Of a DNA stretch of 64,000 bases, positions 63,191 to 64,000 are shown in pieces. Positions within the stretch are counted from its first letter, which is position 1. Every line of letters starts with the position of its first letter. The notes below the pieces were generated by a model. That model saw nothing but the letters and a program-made list of their open reading frames with translations. It was not told where the DNA came from and did not search any database. Made by a program: the position numbers and the translations under genes. Source of the stretch: Sporosarcina sp. 6E9 (GTDB lineage Bacteria; Bacillota; Bacilli; Bacillales_A; Planococcaceae); NCBI RefSeq assembly GCF_017921835.1, contig NZ_JAGEMN010000001.1:613874-677873 (forward strand). Reading direction: 5' to 3'.

Positions 63191-63244
63191 ATGTGTTGGT
63201 AGATTTAATCGAAGAATATTGGATTAATAAAAGGAGAACACGTT

Positions 63245-63292
63245 TTGGCGAAGAATAAGAAAGAGTATAGAAAGTATTTCATATGCCCATAA
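63245..63292 (+). CDS. Candidate 15-aa basic mini-ORF
   Basis: AAGGAG (63231-63236) is 8 nt before TTG 63245, which opens a 15-codon ORF, MAKNKKEYRKYFICP. Very basic with one Cys. It could be a leader peptide or the surviving start of a lost gene. Supported only by the ribosome site. Confidence 0.25.
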   Translation: MAKNKKEYRKYFICP

Positions 63293-63364
63293 ACTAGTTT
63301 ATAATCGGCAATACTTGGCTTGAAGATTAAGTGCACTAATATGTTCATTCGGAGGAAGATAACC

Positions 63365-63904
63365 ATTAAAAAATTCATAATTTCATTCGCTGTAATTCTC
63401 ATTCTAGGAGGAGTCGTTGCAGGCGGCAATTGGTATTTGAAAAAAGACATTAAAAATGAAAAAGTTGTAGCAAGTGAGGAAGAGATTGCGAAAGGAAATT
63501 CGACTCATTCAAAAAAGATATCAGGCGCTCAAACTGAATTACTTATCACGCATGCATCTCCTCAATCAGAAGTCATGGCCGTCATGCATCAAATGACACA
63601 CCAGAAAATCCGGGCCAATGAAAAATGGGGTGCCATTCCGATGATTCAAGAAAATATTAATGTTGTTTACGATATTATTGAATCCAACGACTTCAAGAAA
63701 AAAGATGTGCTTCTTCCGATTATTATTAGGTGGAAGGATGGAAACTTTAATCAGGTAGACAAAGACCACAACGCGATTTGGAAACTGCAAGGTGGATCAA
63801 TCGGGAAGGCTTACGGAATTATGTCAGCGGAAGAGGAAAGATGGTTTATCATTAAAAACTTTAAAGAAGACGTGCTGACCGTTTGGTTAGAGGAGAATAA
63901 ATAA
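63365..63904 (+). CDS. Membrane-anchored DUF6241 protein
   Basis: About 180 residues: N-terminal anchor (KKFIISFAVILILGGVVAGGNWYL) and an extracytoplasmic domain with SEVMAVMHQMTHQKIRANEKWGAIPM and the WKLQGGSIGKAYGIMSAEEERWFI block, the pattern of DUF6241, function unknown. The start is uncertain. GGAGG (63351-63355) lies 9 nt before ATT 63365, which gives a normal signal-anchor start, IKKFII. The in-frame ATG 63341 and TTG 63320 have no good ribosome site and would translate the GGAGG. ATT is therefore the best-supported start, although rare. Confidence 0.75.
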   Translation: MKKFIISFAVILILGGVVAGGNWYLKKDIKNEKVVASEEEIAKGNSTHSKKISGAQTELLITHASPQSEVMAVMHQMTHQKIRANEKWGAIPMIQENINVVYDIIESNDFKKKDVLLPIIIRWKDGNFNQVDKDHNAIWKLQGGSIGKAYGIMSAEEERWFIIKNFKEDVLTVWLEENK

Positions 63905-63945
63905 AAAAACGATTCGGGCTGGTACAAAAATTAAATTCAACACAT

Positions 63946-63984
63946 AAAAAGAGTCCAAATTCATTTGAATTGGACTCTTTTTTG
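63946..63984 (+). terminator. Terminator after the DUF6241 gene
   Basis: AGAGTCCAA (63950-63958) pairs with TTGGACTCT (63970-63978), with AATTCA/TGAATT inside; flanked by A-run and T-run. Confidence 0.85.
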
Positions 63985-64000
63985 CTTATACACCAACCTT

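Overview
The window looks like chromosome from an endospore-forming, low-GC Gram-positive of the order Bacillales, most likely a Sporosarcina-like member of the Planococcaceae. Reasons: a small acid-soluble spore protein gene (sspI), AGGAGG-type ribosome sites with many TTG starts, T-box, L20-leader and preQ1-I RNA elements, an AUU-started infC, meso-diaminopimelate dehydrogenase, and a gene order that follows the Bacillus subtilis backbone (gapB - nrdR/dnaB/dnaI - thrS - infC/rpmI/rplT/ysdA/ysdB - ysdC - sspI/ysgA/pheS/pheT). The genus is an inference.

Layout. 1-509 is the 3' end of a GAPDH gene. 510-3940 is an accessory stretch of small single genes (GrpB-like protein, tiny membrane protein, lipoprotein, NIPSNAP protein, AlkD-like glycosylase). 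Four of the five are each followed by a copy of the same short repeat; a GC-rich foldback lies at the left. 3957-6750 carries nrdR-dnaB-dnaI, then a duplicated-domain surface protein. 7770-11445 holds T-box-thrS and L20 leader-infC-rpmI-rplT, followed by ysdA and convergent ysdB. 12372-18004 holds a dUTPase, a phosphoesterase, and cstA, a CC-tailed small protein, an ArsA-like ATPase and a YogA-like oxidoreductase. 18046-29314 holds tyrosine phenol-lyase, fhs, an M3 peptidase, a P-type ATPase relic, a YumC-type flavoprotein, a GntR/DUF1648 pair, pdaC and trhO. 29384-37744 holds an XRE/membrane pair, DUF368, a hemerythrin-like protein, recQ, DUF488, a preQ1 riboswitch with queF and a queuosine-precursor transporter, an MFS pump and ddh. 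37820-41555 holds a structured repeat, an M42 peptidase, argF, a second XRE/membrane pair and a small exporter. 41650-46728 is an opuA-type glycine betaine ABC operon with a CocE hydrolase. 46865-51283 is a trehalose PTS operon (EIIA-treP-treA-treR) with a cre site and two TreR-like operators. 51338-56545 holds sspI, ysgA and T-box-pheST. 56608-63904 holds ordinary accessory genes (DUF3888, YjjG, PurU, EamA, MFS, MBL hydrolase, DUF2277, CPBP, DUF6241).

The most interesting functional lead is cstA - CC-tail protein - ArsA-like ATPase. It parallels the enterobacterial btsT-yjiX-yjiA layout (transporter, small protein ending in Cys-Cys, SIMIBI-class NTPase), but with a different NTPase and a different small protein. 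The most interesting non-coding structures are the cassette-like repeat series at 1.6-2.9 kb, the structured element fused to the 5' end of the M42 peptidase transcript, the 123-bp foldback between the pheS T-box and pheS, and three helically phased direct repeats upstream of the pheST promoter. No tRNA, rRNA, CRISPR array, prophage or intact transposase gene was seen.
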